This document shows positions 29,521 through 42,329 of a stretch of DNA of 64,000 bases, piece after piece (the stretch's first letter is position 1; every line of letters begins with the position of its first letter). The DNA comes from Symsagittifera roscoffensis (lineage: Eukaryota; Xenacoelomorpha; Acoela; Convolutidae): positions 33,743,955-33,807,954 of the forward strand of contig NC_087070.1 in assembly GCF_963678635.1 (NCBI RefSeq), in the 5' to 3' direction. The notes under the pieces were generated by a model that ran no database searches, was not told where the DNA came from, and saw nothing but the letters and a program-made list of their open reading frames with translations. Both the position numbers and the translations under genes were made by a program.

Positions 29521-32500
29521 AGAGGAAGAAGATCAGTCAGCTGGCAGGCTAGTCATGCGGAAATTTCCGGAAGGGGCCAGAAGGGAAGAGCAAGGGCCCT
29601 CAAATTCGAAAGAGGAATCAGAAGGAGAGGATGGACAGGGAGGAAGCCGTCGATCGGAGGAACCTATGCAACAGGAACCCGATCAGGCCGAGAACGAAGA
29701 CGATAAGGCATCGACAGGAGGTGTATCCAGCCTAGACTTCAATTTCCTCAGTGATTTTGAAAACAACGCCGATACGTTAGAAGCGACTGAACGAGCAAAC
29801 GAAGGTAATTCGACACTGGAGCCACCGTCGGCTTTTGCGGAAATGAACCGGAATTTGCCAGAGAGCAGCTCTCCGGGCAGTTATAAAGACAATGAACAAA
29901 GACTCCTCACTGAATCACCAAGGAGAAGAAGGATAGAAGTCGCTGCCAGAGTACCCTTCTTGGGAACATAACCCGAAGAAGAGTGGGAGGTGCATCACAG
30001 GAACCATGAAAATAGGACGGGATGTAGAATGGACAGAGTAGCCTTTATGGAAGAGGTCTGGACAGTAGTTCAGAGCTAACGGTACCCAATCCATTTTGAA
30101 ACTAGGTCTCAACCGACCAATAATGCGGGAGGTCCTTGACAAACTCGACGAGTGTGAAGGGACATTGAGCGAGTTGTTGCTCGACTCAGCCACTGATGAA
30201 AGTGAGGCAAACTCTCCTATCAATCTGACGCCGCAAGAAGACAAAGGAGAAGTGGTATATCTGTCAAGAACCCGGAAAAGAACGATGCCATCAAAATTGG
30301 TGATTGACAAGAATAATGAAATGAAGTTGAAACTACTGGGCAGCAAGGTGACTTTGAGGAAGGCGGGAAGGACGAAGGTGAACTCGGAAATCTCGATAAA
30401 AGCTGTCAACTCAGCGAAAATAAAACGAGTCGAAAAAGCTATGGATTTGGGACAAAGTGATGATCGATTGCCTGGCACAGACAGGATGTTGACTGATGTA
30501 GCGATGGTGCCACCCATTCTCATGGCAGGGATAAAATCAACTGGTTACAAAACCAAGAGGAGTGACCGCACTCTGACTGGAGCAACATTAGAAATGGAAA
30601 TTTTCAGCCAATGTGGAGAGAGTACCATGAAAGACTTTAAACCGTCTCCCATGAACCACGGAAACGGAAGTGTTGTAGGACAGCTAATGCCAGTGGAATA
30701 TAACCGAATGACAGTGTCGGATACTGTATCAATATATGAACCCGCCAGTGGATACACGGAGATGTTGGAGTACAGAAACTCGGCCAGAGGACACTTAATG
30801 GCTCTGGAAGACAATAGTGCCATGGAAGGTTACTTGGAAACGATGATGCAAGGCACCACCCTGAAGCAGAAGGCATACGGGGGACTCTGGCATCGTCTGA
30901 AATTCAGACAGAAACGATCGAGCAGTTGGTGAGCCTTCCATGGAGAGCGGTAGTGTTACGATACTTCGAAGAAGGAATGAGAACCACGCCGAAGATACAC
31001 GCTCTGATAGCAGTACCTTATGTGAGAACTGAGTTACAATTGAGGTTCACCTGTTGCATGATCGGACTGACTCGTGGGGAATATGATTCAGAAGAAAGGA
31101 AAAGATCAAAGGAAGAAAAGGTATTTCTAATGACAAGCATGAGAGATCTGATAACCCAAGAGGAAGCAGCAATATCGTGCGCGAAGCGGAGAGACGCTCT
31201 CTGTTTCATTCGGTTCATGATAGAACAAATTTCAGTGCCAGCATTGAGCACTTGTGTCAACATGTTAAGAGAAGGCGATGAATGAGCGAAAGCCTTGCTC
31301 TTGCTAGCACTGCTGGATATGCATTAAAGCAAACCAATGCGAGTGAACATGAAAGAACCCGTGGAACTAGAACCCATGAGGAAAATAGACGAAATAAGGA
31401 GATTCTCAAACAAAGAGCTGAGGCTCACTAAGGAATCTATGGGAGCACTGCCGAAATCCAGTGAATAATGTGGACCAATCAGAAAGAAGTCATACAGTTA
31501 CGTGTCCAGAGTCATAGGGATAGCGTACAACCCTTTTCTAAATGAAGACATACGCGATTGCTTCTTTGACTACGAGCGAGCAGTGTTGCTAAGATTCTGG
31601 ACGTCGAGAATCGCAATAATAACAGGGGCTGATAATCAGCAGACCAGGCTGGGACTAATCTTAGAGGAAAAGGTGGCCGCTCCTTCAGTGCCAAAATCAG
31701 ACAATCGAGTGGATTTTGGATTGGGATTCTCAGATGAACTGCTGAGAACGAGTTTGATGGTAGTGTGGGAACTAATGAAGCCATCATGGTGTCCGAGTCC
31801 CACCGCTGATTCGATATTACGAGCAACACAAGACGTACAGAGGGAACTGAACTCAGACTGTAACCTGCGTGATCTTAACATCATCTATAACGTGATGACG
31901 ACAGCCTCTAAGAGCAACGGAGAAGACAAAGTAGAGTTGCCTGGCTGGGGACCAGAGGACTGGGTCAAACCTGGTAGCTGTCTGGCAGAAGTCTGTGGAC
32001 TGGAAGGTCCCGTCTGTGGAGGTCTGGATTGCGTGAAGACCTGGGAGAAACAACACAAGCAGTTGACGATCTTGTTTGGGAACATTGTGATGAAGGCGAA
32101 AACAGAAACGGAACTAATTGCGGATTGCCATGGAGGAACCGAGGCAAACCTAGTGACTGCACTAGGATTATACAGCATGTTTGGTTTTTTAGAGTCACTA
32201 TTGAATCTAGAACAAAAGCATGAGATGGTCACGGCCATCAGTGTAGAAGTGTTCCCAGGAGTTTTGCAGATTGAGCAAAAACACATAGGAAGGTGGAGGG
32301 AAGCGGTTGAGGCGGAAATGAACTTCCGACACGGTGAGACATATCGCAGACCGTCGGGAGCGCGATATTTGGTGGGATCGACATTAGTTCCAATGTGCAA
32401 GAGCAGATACCCGGTGCATTTTGTAGCTGTCGATGTGAGAAGTACGAGAACGATCGTGGATCAAGCCTTCTCGGTGCCAAAATCGATAAGACGAGAATGT

Positions 32501-33530
32501 CAGAAATTTTTTATGAGTTACTGTGCAAAATGTTCTCAGCAGTTCCAGAGAGAACTAAAGCGGATTTAGAATCGATACTGAGAAAGAAGTTCATGGGATA
32601 CGCCAGAGGGAATTTCAGTGACTTTGAAAGACAAGGGCAGAAAGGATCAACCGTCACGGATTAAAATACAGTAGATGAGAATGATGAAGTCCACTGAGTG
32701 ATGATGGAAGTAGAACCACTACTGGAAGCTTCGGGAAAGCGTAATTGGAGGAGCATCATGTCAACACATGATGAGTTTCCCTGCCATTGCTTGTTGCAAA
32801 CATGGTGGTACCCCGCGCGTAGTAATCTGGTGTTGATCTGGGACTGTGGAGAGCTGCTCTCCATGGGTTTACTAGACACATCACGGCCAATAACGAGAGT
32901 GATAGTGGGAGTATTGATGGCGATACGGTGGCTGGAAGCTCATGTGAAAGAGAACAAAAGACAGGAGGCGCAAACGAGAGAAAAATTGCAGAAATTGGAT
33001 TGTCTAAAAGATTTAGATCTTTTTGAGACAATGTGCAAATCTTGAACATTCCGATTGAAGTGAAAAAAATATGGGCCAGGAGACGTCTGATGGCATGGTT
33101 TAGAGCCAACATGACTGCATGCTTATACGAATATGCTAAGAAGCATATGTCGAAGCACAGCAGAGTGTACAGAGTGTATCAGCTGGACATTGGAACAGGA
33201 GCTTTCAAGCGATCTTTTGTAACTCATCGGAATGAAAAAACCACCGCAGTGAAGAGGACTTCTAGGGCAAGTAAATGTGACGGAAGAGAAAGAGAAGAGA
33301 TGTTGAAGGAAGATTTGGAGAAAAACGTGACGTTGTGCCTCCACAACAGCTTCTGCTGCCGAAACAAAGAATCTAACGTTGATCCCCTACCTTGTTGTAA
33401 ACAAAGAGTAGAAGAGCACAAGTGTTGGAGCACTGCTTCCAACAGCGTCAGGATGGCAACCGACGTGTTGCAACACACAGAGACTGAAAGTGCACAGTCA
33501 ATGTCGCAGGAGGAGGTTATGGAACATTGA
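29521..33530 (+). pseudogene. Second copy of the 3' unknown gene (B2)
   Basis: Matches 21357-25268 of element B. It starts abruptly in the acidic low-complexity segment. Open pieces: to 29971, 30096-30932, 30926-31285, 31502-32569 (355 codons, the longest unbroken stretch of this region in the window), 32395-32664, 32698-33045 and 33033-33530. Breaks include TAA at 29969, an inserted base near 30078, TGA at 31283, and TAAs at 31324 and 31466. The last two are shared with B, so B and B2 descend from an already broken copy. It lacks the two deletions near 22318 and 22383 seen in B. Function unknown. Confidence 0.75.
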
Positions 33531-34291
33531 CAAATTGCCAAAGAACAAGATGAAAAAAGAACTTCTAAACGACGAAAAAAGAAGAAACAAAGAAGTGATG
33601 AAAGAGAAGAAATTAAAACTCAGAATTGTTTTGCATGTGACAAAAAACTCAAATGAGAAACGAAGCAACCAAGTTTGTTGCATTTATAAATTTGCATTTT
33701 GATTTTAGTTAGTTGCTTTAGAGACACTAACTCTTTATTTAGAAAGATCTGAGTGAAGAGTATATTTAAGTATTCCAGCTTGCATGATTGTTTTTAATCA
33801 ATTAGGACGACTGATCACTTTGTGGTGACATGAAAGGCCTGGGTAATCTCTTGAAGAGGGATATTGTTTTATTGTTCTTTCTAACCACAGAGTTTCTTAA
33901 TTTTAATATTCAGGACCAATAACCACTAATTTTCCGAGGGGAAGAAGCATAGCAGGATAATTTTAGCTTGTTGCTTGGTATGACTGTCCTTAAAAACACC
34001 TGAAACTAACATCTTTCAAAACCTAGGAGAAAAAGTTTTAAATCAGTGCATTGACATTAGAAGTAAGAAAAATTGTTTTTATCTTAAGTCCTATCCTCAA
34101 AAGTGCAGATTGGTGAAAGAATTTGGAAGGTTATAGTAGTGTAGTACGATGCCATTTATATTCTGCAGTGAGTCGATATGGCGTGGACAAAGTGATTTCG
34201 CGCATTTTGTAAATTCTGTTCGATGGCACTGTATCATTTTTCGAAGACTACGAGATTCAATGGGGGCATTGAACGGGATGTCCGAGGAGTA
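33531..34291 (+). other. 3' UTR of B2
   Basis: Homologous to 25269-26030, ending TCCGAGGAGTA before the LTR. The small open frame at 33490-33702 covers the end of the gene and the purine-rich start of the UTR and is not conserved. Confidence 0.65.
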
Positions 34292-35194
34292 TGTGACATT
34301 CGACCAGATTTGACAAAAAGGCCATTTTGATTTATTAGCCGCTGACCTTGAGAATCGGCAGTTTTAGTAGATTAGCGACGTTATTTGAACGATTGAACAA
34401 ACTGTGAAGGTCAGAATATTCTGGTATTTTAAATTTTTAAAATTTAGATTGATGACGTCACATTTCTGAGAAATGCTGAAACTGCCATTCTGAAGAAAAT
34501 CAGAGAGAAAAACACAACAACAACGATTGTTGCGATAAAAACAACGACATGAAATAGAAAAAAAACGACAGAGTCTTAGCAGAGACTGCTCCGAGTTGTA
34601 ACGAGTGTGTCCCTAAAATCGTTACAAAGCCATTCACGCCAACGGTGAAGGGTGGTGGAACCGTGAATTCAGCCTTCTGGAGAGGAAACAAGAATGTTAT
34701 TTCCACGGATTCAGGAATCCGGAGGGGATTTGAGACTTGGACTCGAACTGATATAAACTAACTTTTAGCTTCCTGGAGATGTCCTGAAGTGAATTGCAAA
34801 CATCCAAATTTGTTTTCAGATCATGAGATGCCAGGAGTTGAGGGAAAGGGTTGATCCATCTTCGATAGAGATGATGATTTTTATCTACTGAACAAAAACA
34901 ATAGTAAAATAATAAATAGTAGTAGCCCTGTTTTTAGGAGTGACCTCGTGGTCTGGGAATACTGAGACCCAGCCATGAGCTCACTAAATTTGCATAAAGT
35001 AAGTTAATTTGAGCGTTCTGGTCGAAGTCGGAGAACAATAACGTTTTTGTCGACCCGATGTTGGAAAGATCACCAAAAGAACTGGCTTTGGTAGAGACGG
35101 TGAAATGCATGTAAAGCTTCGTTTAGACGCTGGCCAGTAGTTTTATAGCTTAGCTTTATTTTCCGTCGATATGTACTTCCGGGCGAATGTTGCA
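34292..35194 (+). repeat. LTR after B2 (type I), complete
   Basis: 903 bases, TGTGACATTCGACCAGAT to GGGCGAATGTTGCA. TGACGTCA is at 34453-34460, TTTTCAG at 34813-34819 and AATAAA near 34908. It is followed by the same spacer and inverted LTR that follow the LTR at 4477, so 34292 to about 35480 and 4477-5697 are copies of one rearranged block. Confidence 0.88.
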
Positions 35195-35287
35195 TATCTT
35201 AATTGAATGTTTTTTTTTACTTAAATGGGGGCCATAAAAGATGTCAGACATGCGGATTTGCTATGATAAGGGTTGTGGTTGGAAATT
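35195..35287 (+). other. Spacer between opposed LTRs
   Basis: 93 bases, the match of 5408-5495. It separates the plus-strand LTR (34292-35194) from the minus-strand LTR (35288-36181). Confidence 0.6.
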
Positions 35288-36181
35288 TGTAACATTCGCC
35301 CGGAAGCACAAATCGACGGAAAAAAAAGCTAGGTTCTAAAACGACTGGCTAGTTTCTAAACACAGCTCCACATGCTTTTCATCGTCTCAGCCACAGCCAG
35401 TTCTTTTGGTGGTCTTTCTAACATCGAGTCGACAAAAACATTACTGTTTCCGGCTTCGATCAGAACTCTCTAATTAACTTATTTACATGCATAAATAGTG
35501 AGCTCATGGCTGAGTCTCAGTATCCCCAGACCACGATGTCACTCCTAAAAACAGGGCTACTACATATTTATCATATATTTGTTCAGTAGATCAAAATCAA
35601 CATCTCCTTCGAAGATGGATCAACTTTTTCCCTTAACCTAGCTTCACATAATCTGAAAATGATTTTAGATAATCTGAATACAAATCAGGACATGACCAAA
35701 AGTCAAAGTTCATAAAAGCAGAGAGTTACAGATTTCTCCCGAGACCCATCCGGATTCTAGAATCCGGACAAGTAACAGTCTTACTTCTTCCCGGAAGGCT
35801 CGACACGTCGTTCCAATACACTTGCAGGTTCTCGGGATTCGTGTTGTAACGATTGAAGCGGCACAACCGTTACAACTCGGAATGGTCTTCTGATAGTAGT
35901 TTTCTGCTTCAATCTCGATCTGTATCGCACAATTGTCTTTCACCGTTTTTCTCAACGACCTCTGTTGTTGTGTTTTTCGATGTTTCAATTGTCGCGAAAT
36001 CTCAAATTGTTACGTGTCGTTTATGCTCAAATCGAAATTTTGAAAATTAGATTGTCCGGCCAAATTAACCATTCCTGATTTGTTAAACTGAACAATTAAC
36101 ACCGTTAACTCGTAAAAGCCATCAATCTTCCCAGACAGATGTAAGAAACTTGCATTTTGACAAATTTTGGTCGATGTCACA
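35288..36181 (-). repeat. 3' LTR of element D (type III), complete
   Basis: 894 bases on the minus strand, from TGTGACATCGACCAAAATTTG at 36181 (one base lost in the terminus) to CGAATGTTACA at 35288. It is preceded, in minus orientation, by the UTR end 36382-36182, so it is a 3' LTR. With 60022-64000 it makes up the visible part of element D. Confidence 0.85.
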
Positions 36182-36382
36182 TACCCCCGAACATCCCGAC
36201 CAATGTCCTCATTGAGTCACGTAGTCTTCATCAAAATGGTACAGTGCCATCGAACAGAATTTACAAAATGCATCAAATCAGTTTTATCCACATCACATCG
36301 ACTCACTGAAGAATACAAATGACATCATACTACACTATTATAGCCTTCCAAATTCTTTCACTAATCTGCACTTTCGAGGATA
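36182..36382 (-). other. Last 200 bases of the element D 3' UTR
   Basis: Minus-strand match of about 25835-26030. It is split from the rest of the UTR (60022-60679) by the insertion of element C. The break falls at GAGGATA on the plus strand. Confidence 0.7.
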
Positions 36383-37030
36383 TGTGACATTCGACCAAGC
36401 TGTGTCAAAATTCAATTTCGAATTCGAAATTTAATTGATGCATCAGACCGAAAAGATTGATGGTTTTAATCAGTTATAGGTCTTAATCGTTCGTTCTGAC
36501 AAATTCGGAAGTGTTAATTTAATAGTTAAAAAATAGTTTTCAAATAAAGACACGTCACGACCTCGACATTTCGCACCAACTGAAACGGCGAAACACAACA
36601 ACGACAAGTTTCTCAGAGAGAACAACTATATTCGTTGAAAGAGACGAAGTTAACAAAACAAATTGGAACAGCAGTTAAAGTTTTGAAGACCATTCCGAGT
36701 TGTAACTATTGTGCAGTTACAATCGTTACAAGGCAATTCCCCGAACCAGGAAGGGTGTTGGGACGACGTGTCCAGCCTTCGGGAAAGAAATAAGAACGTT
36801 ATTTCACCGGATTCCAGAATCCGGAAGGGTCTCGAGAGATAACTTAAACATTATTTCAACAAGCTTTTAGCTTCCTGAAGATGTCCTGAGTTGAAATGAA
36901 AATCTCCAAATTTGTTTTCAGCCATGAGATCACTAATGTTGCATGTAAGTAACATAATTTGAGCGTTCTGGTCGAATCCAGAGAACAGTAACGGTTTTGT
37001 CGACCCGATGTTAGAAAGATCACCAAAAGA
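36383..37030 (+). repeat. 5' LTR of element C (type II), truncated
   Basis: Starts TGTGACATTCGACCAAGC and follows the type II LTR at 59088 (shared TGTGTCAAAAT, TTCGAATTCGAA and the CACCAACTGAAACGGCG stretch). TTTTCAG is at 36915-36921. It breaks off at about 37030, about 180 bases before the expected end. Confidence 0.8.
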
Positions 37031-37367
37031 TCACCTGCGGTTCGTTCCCATAAAGGCTGACGGGGAGTCCAGCTTGGAAGTATCCTCGCCGGCTGGCTCA
37101 GTCGTCTCCAACGCATCCGCGCCGCTTTCAAAATCACTGAGGAAATTGAAGTCTAGGCTGGATACACCTCCTGTCGATGCCTTATCGTCTTCGTTCTCGG
37201 CCTGATCGGGTTCCTGTTGCATAGGTTCCTCCGATCGACGGCTTCCTCCCTGTCCATCCTCTCCTTCTGATTCCTCTTTCGAATTTGAGGGCCCTTGCTC
37301 TTCCCTTCTGGCCCCTTCCGGAAATTTCCGCATGACTAGCCTGCCAGCTGACTGATCTTCTTCCTCT
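37031..37367 (-). pseudogene. Inverted fragment of the 3' gene acidic segment
   Basis: Minus-strand match of 21357-21690. Its edge at 37367 is the same as that of B2 at 29521, including the join to a 17-base LTR stub (37368-37384). In its first half it agrees with B2 and in its second half with B (GADALETTEPAGEDTS), so it looks like a mosaic of the two. About 100 codons are open. Confidence 0.8.
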
Positions 37368-37585
37368 CTTGGTCGAATGTCACATATCCTCGAAAGTGCA
37401 GATTAGTGAAAGAATTTGGAAGGCTATAATAGTGTAGTGTGATGTCAATTGTATTCTGCAGTGAGTCGATGTGATGTGGATAAAAGTGATTTGATGCATT
37501 TTGTAAATTCTGTTCGATGGCACTGTACCGTTTTGATGAAGACTACGTGACTCAATGAGGACATTGACCGGGCTGTTCTGGGGTA
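37368..37585 (+). repeat. LTR stub and 3' UTR end, inverted copy of 29303-29520
   Basis: 37368-37384 is a 17-base minus-strand LTR start; 37385-37585 is the plus-strand end of the UTR. With the flanking 37031-37367 and the following LTR it forms a roughly 1.2 kb inverted match to 28681-29857. Confidence 0.75.
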
Positions 37586-38457
37586 TGTGACATTCGACTA
37601 AAATTTGTCAAAATGCAAGTTTCTTACATCTGTCTGGGAAGATTGATGGCTTTTACGAGTTAACGGTGTTAATTGTTCAGTTTAACAAATCAGGAATGGT
37701 TAATTTGGCCTGACAATCTGATTTTCAAAACTTCGATTTGAGCATGAACGACACGTAACAATTTGAGATTTCGCGACAATTGAAACGTCGAAAAACACAA
37801 CAACAGAGGTCGTTGAGAAAAACGGTGAACGGCAATTGTGCGATACAGATCGAGATTGAAGCAGAAAACAACTATCAGAAGACCATTCCGAGTTATAACG
37901 GTTGTGCCGCTTCAATCGTTACAACACGAATCCCGAGAACCTGGAAGTGTATTGGAAAGACGTGTCAAGCCTTCCGGGAAGAAGTAAGAGTGTTATTTGT
38001 CCGGATTCCAGAATCCGGAGGGGTCTCGGGAGAAATCTGTAACTCTCTGCTTTTATGAACTTTTAGCTTCTGGTCATGTCCTGAATTGTATTAAGATGAT
38101 CTAATTTCTATTTCAGATTATGTGAAGCTAGGTGTTAAGGGAAAAAGTTGATCCATACTGAACACTATCTACTGAACAAAAACAATAGTAAAATGATAAA
38201 GAAGTAATAGCCCTGTTTTAATAGTGACTTCGTGGTCTGGGGAAACTGAGACCCAGCCATGCGCTCACTATTTTTGCAAATAATTAAGTTAATTGGAGCG
38301 TTCTGATCGAAGCCGGAAACAGTAACGTTTTTTTTGTCGACCCGATGTTAGAAAGACCATCAAAAGAACTGGCTATGGCAGAGACGGCAAAAAGTAGGTA
38401 GAGCTGTGTTTAGACGCTAGCCAGTCGTTTTAGGGTCGTTTCCGAGCGAATGTTACA
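37586..38457 (+). repeat. LTR (type III) before the element C leader
   Basis: 872 bases, TGTGACATTCGACTAAAAT to GAGCGAATGTTACA. It is preceded by a UTR end, as a 3' LTR would be, yet followed by a leader, as a 5' LTR would be. It differs widely from the type II outer LTRs of C, so it probably entered by recombination with another element. TTTCAG is at 38111-38116. Confidence 0.82.
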
Positions 38458-40542
38458 TAGATGTTTTTATGGGGCTCTTGGGTGTGATTCTTTTTTAACA
38501 TCATGACCGGTAGAACCGTTAACGAGCACTCAGCGCCGAGCGGATGCTCATAGCAAGGCCCTAACCACCGGGGCGGAAAGGTAGCTTGGAACGCGGAAAC
38601 CTTCCGGATTCCCGTGAATAGCTTTTTAACCTAGTTAAGACCGAAATTTCACATACCAGGAATGGTGGGGAGATTGGACGTCCCTTCGTTCCCTGAAAAA
38701 TTTAAAATGAAAAAAATTTGAAATTTATGCGTTAGGACAATAAAAATTGTTGTTCGGACAATGTTCACTAGTGAATTGACAGGTTTTAAAACCCGTTTGC
38801 CGATAACCTTCCGGGTTACAGTGAAATCGAACTTAACGTGTTTGATTTATTGAATTCATCAATCCGGAAGGGTCCAAATAGCATTGTTTTTGGCAAATTT
38901 TTTTAGCTGGAACGTTTTAGATTGGGTCTTTTGCATTGAACTAGAAGAGTATAAGCCTTTTGAGCTCGGATCAATAATTTTTAGGTCGAAAAGATAAGAA
39001 TTGCAAAAAAAAGTTAGGCGGAACCTACAAGAGAGAGAATTTTTTGGCTTTAGAAAAAAGATGTTTTGGTTATTAACTTTAGCACAACTGATTAGATCCA
39101 GTTGATTTTGGTACCATTAGATCAGAAATTAGATGAGCTTACTCATAAAACCTTGAATTATTCAAAAAAATAAGCGTGAAATTTTTTTAAGATTAATTTT
39201 AGCAATATTACTAATTTGTGAGGGTAGACCGTTCAGGTTTCGTAAAACTTTTTTGGAAAGCTATTATACCCCTACCAAAGGGTAATTACGCTTGAATAAG
39301 GCAATTTTACGCTGTTCTAGACAAAAAGGGAGGGCTAAGGAATTCAGAAAACTATAGTCGAGTAGAAACTAGGCTAGTTATAAGACCCTTCACGGTTAAG
39401 GAGAAATGTCAAATAAGCAGCTTGGCTTCGATCTGGAAGGGTCTAGGGACGGAAAAAACACGCTTCCTAGTTAGTTCCTACAGCATAATAGCATCGGAGA
39501 ACGTATCCGGAAGGTTCACGGGTGAGATTTTCAAAAGTCCCGTAAAAGTTATTTTTGCCAATCCGGAAGGGCCCAATTTTGCCAATCAGGAGGGGTCACA
39601 ATTTTGCCAATCCGGAAGGGTCCTACTTTTGCAAATCTAGAGGGGTTCTAATTTTGCCAATCCGGAAGGGTCCAATTCTTTGCCAATCTCGAAGGGACCC
39701 AATTTTGCCAATCCGGAAGGGTCCTATTTTTGTCAAGACTTAAGTAGACAAAAGAAAAATAAATAGTGAAAGGTATTAGGTTATTAGAGTCAGGCTAGGA
39801 ACCAGTGACTCCATTGGTTACTTGCCTTTTATAGAAGACCATTGGTTATTTTATATTTTATAGACTCCATTGGTTACTTGCCTTTTATAGAAGACCAGAC
39901 TACAACTGAACAAGTCTAAGCCCGGATATTCGCGACACTAAGTCTAAATTGAACAAGAGTTTGTCACTGATTTGTGTGGATTGAAATTCAAAACATTTTT
40001 TTGAAAAGTGATTGCGTTGAGGGTTTTAGTAGTTCTAGCTCGGGCAATCCAAAGGCAGATAGGTAACACGGGACCCGGTGGGTGCAATGGACGTCCACTT
40101 GAGAAAATTAATTTTTCAAGTTTTGTTTGTTCGTTGCGGCACCGAACAGGGAAAGTTCTTTCTTTAGAAACAAGTTCGACTAATGTATTGCGACTAACTA
40201 AAGTACAAAATCCATACGTTTTGAATTGAAAATAATTTTTTCTTTCTTCGTTTTTGGTTTTAAATCAATAATATCTGTTCTTGATTGGGCAGTGAGTACA
40301 CTATTGTTCAAAAATATTGATATCATCAGACTGAGCTAGCTTCATATCTCTACCACCAATAATCGATCATTGTAAATAAATTGTATATACGCTGTACTGT
40401 GATAATACACACGTTTTCGTGGTCACTTTTAAGGTGGAACTTTTGGAATTTGTTGTGTTTTGTTATTATTATCAGTAGTCAAACAATAAGGACACTAGCA
40501 ATCGAACTGAGAGTATAGGTAGTAAAATGTGATAAATCGAAG
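38458..40542 (+). other. Untranslated leader of element C
   Basis: About 2.1 kb. The first 150 bases match the minus strand next to the A LTR and contain a TGG-starting stretch at 38470-38484 that could be a primer-binding site, though I could not match it to a known tRNA end. From about 38700 it matches 6530-8234 of B. The part equivalent to B 5700-6500 is missing. The short frame at 40008-40229 has counterparts at 533-739 (minus) and 7704-7967, but differs by frameshifts, so it is unlikely to be coding. Confidence 0.65.
39549..39737 (+). repeat. Leader minisatellite, element C (about 8 units)
   Basis: Eight units of about 22-24 bases built on TTTTGCCAATCCGGAAGGGTCC, in the same place relative to gag as the arrays in A and B. 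Units mix GGAAGGGTC and GGAGGGGTC forms. Confidence 0.9.
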
Positions 40543-42329
40543 ACGAGTCTAGACAAGTCAAGGATACCTAAAAAAGTGATAGCTCTAGGAAATTTATAGC
40601 AGAGAAACAAAGAAAAGCAACGAACGGCCCTTTTGTGGAAAGGATCGCACGAGCCCGCACCGACAAAGGGAAGAAAGTTTCAGGCCAAATGGTTGAAACC
40701 AGGGTCAAAAGACCTCCGAAGGACAAAAGGCAATGTTAGAAGTATAGGTCCATCCGGACCCTGCCATGGATGACAACCGAGAGGGACATGGACCGGAAGG
40801 GAGTGGAAACAGAAGATTGGCGAGTGAATCTACTTCGGTAGAATAAGGCCAAGATTTTGCCACTTCCACCGGGACTCTAGACCGAGAAGAGATGTCGGCA
40901 CTGCCCGACATCTCTACTGAAAACGTGGCTGCTACAAGATCACCCACAGACAACACTATGATGCATGGTGTGACGAAGAAACCGGGTACGACCTCCTCGT
41001 TTTCAGAAAGAGTGAAAAACAATTTGGGAAATTTCTTTCCATTTACCATGGGAGCGGGTACATGGTAAATGGGAGCGATGAAGCAGAAACCCAGGAAGAG
41101 GAGGAGGACGACGACGAACAAGATGACTTCGGATCTCAAGTCAGCCTCAATAGTTCGACTCAGGAAAACGATGCATACACCGATAGAGAAATTGGCTCTA
41201 TGGACCAATTTGGTAAAGTCAGGACCTTAACCAAGACCACAAAGAGATCAGGCCAGTCAGGAGACTTTGTGAGTATGAGGAATTCGGAAATGCGAACTGG
41301 GAAGAACAAAAATACAGGGCTATGTAACCCACCTGCGGATCCAGGAGTGGATAATGAAGAGACGTCGAGACAGAGAATCAATACCCGAGTCTCGACCAGC
41401 ACCAAGCTACCTGGAATCGATAGGGTGACACCACCACTTGTGATGCCATTAGTGGACAACGGAGCATCAATCGAAGAAGCCTGACCAACATAGTGGGCAG
41501 CATAGGAGAACAAAACGAACAGATGTCCTTAAGATTGAGTGAACTAGAGAGAGCAGTTCACGTCGAGAGAGAAAGCCTGCGGGAAGAGATCAACCGCAAC
41601 AGACAAGAAGTCAGCAGAAGTGAAAAACGCTTGAAGGAGAGAACGGATGAACACTTGGTCAAACACTTGTCACGAATGGCAAGGGAAGCTGAGCAGAGAG
41701 AGTTACGATTGAGAGATGACTGGGCGAAGTTGAGAGTTCAACAAGAGCAGACTCTTGGGACTCTTGACACGAAGATAGACGCGATGATGGAGAGGCGAAC
41801 TCAGGCTAACATGAATAGGTTGGATGGGCTACTAAGCAGCAGGAGTGGATCGAAGAATGGGGAACCGAACTCAGGAGAACCCAGCAGGGAGCCGAGAGTG
41901 AATTTCAATGAACAACCCAATAGGAGAAGGACATATCGATCCACTAGAGGAAGAGGCAGTTCATCCAGCTATGCCACAGGGGACAATAGGCCACGGGGCC
42001 CAAACATCAGAAAAATTTCGACTGGCAACAGACCGACCTCAAATGAACGACCGACGCAAGACACACATGCGACTGGGAGATGGGATTCCAGGAACTGGAG
42101 TCAAGCGAATCATAGAAGAAGTCATCCCAGCGATTCGGACAGAAGAGAAAATCCAGGGCCTCTATCAGGGGGCAATGATGCTCAAGCGGGGCATTCAAGG
42201 GACGCGGCATCAATAGCCACAGCCTTTGAACCTCTGAACAGGTCCTTGAAAACGTCCCTTACGAGGTTATTGAAAACCAGTGAACGCAGTGAAAAGTCCA
42301 GAAGGGTTTTTAAGAAACCAAGACGCTAA
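40543..42329 (+). pseudogene. gag: gag, N-terminal and coiled-coil part (element C)
   Basis: The start codon equivalent to 8235 is ACG at 40543-40545. The N-terminal 170 codons are broken. Open stretches are 41062-41484 (acidic linker) and 41493-42329, which has a coiled coil (about 41500-41830) and an Arg/Gly-rich stretch (RRRTYRSTRGRGSSSSY at about 41927-41980). TAA at 42327-42329 interrupts the entry to the capsid-like domain. Confidence 0.8.
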
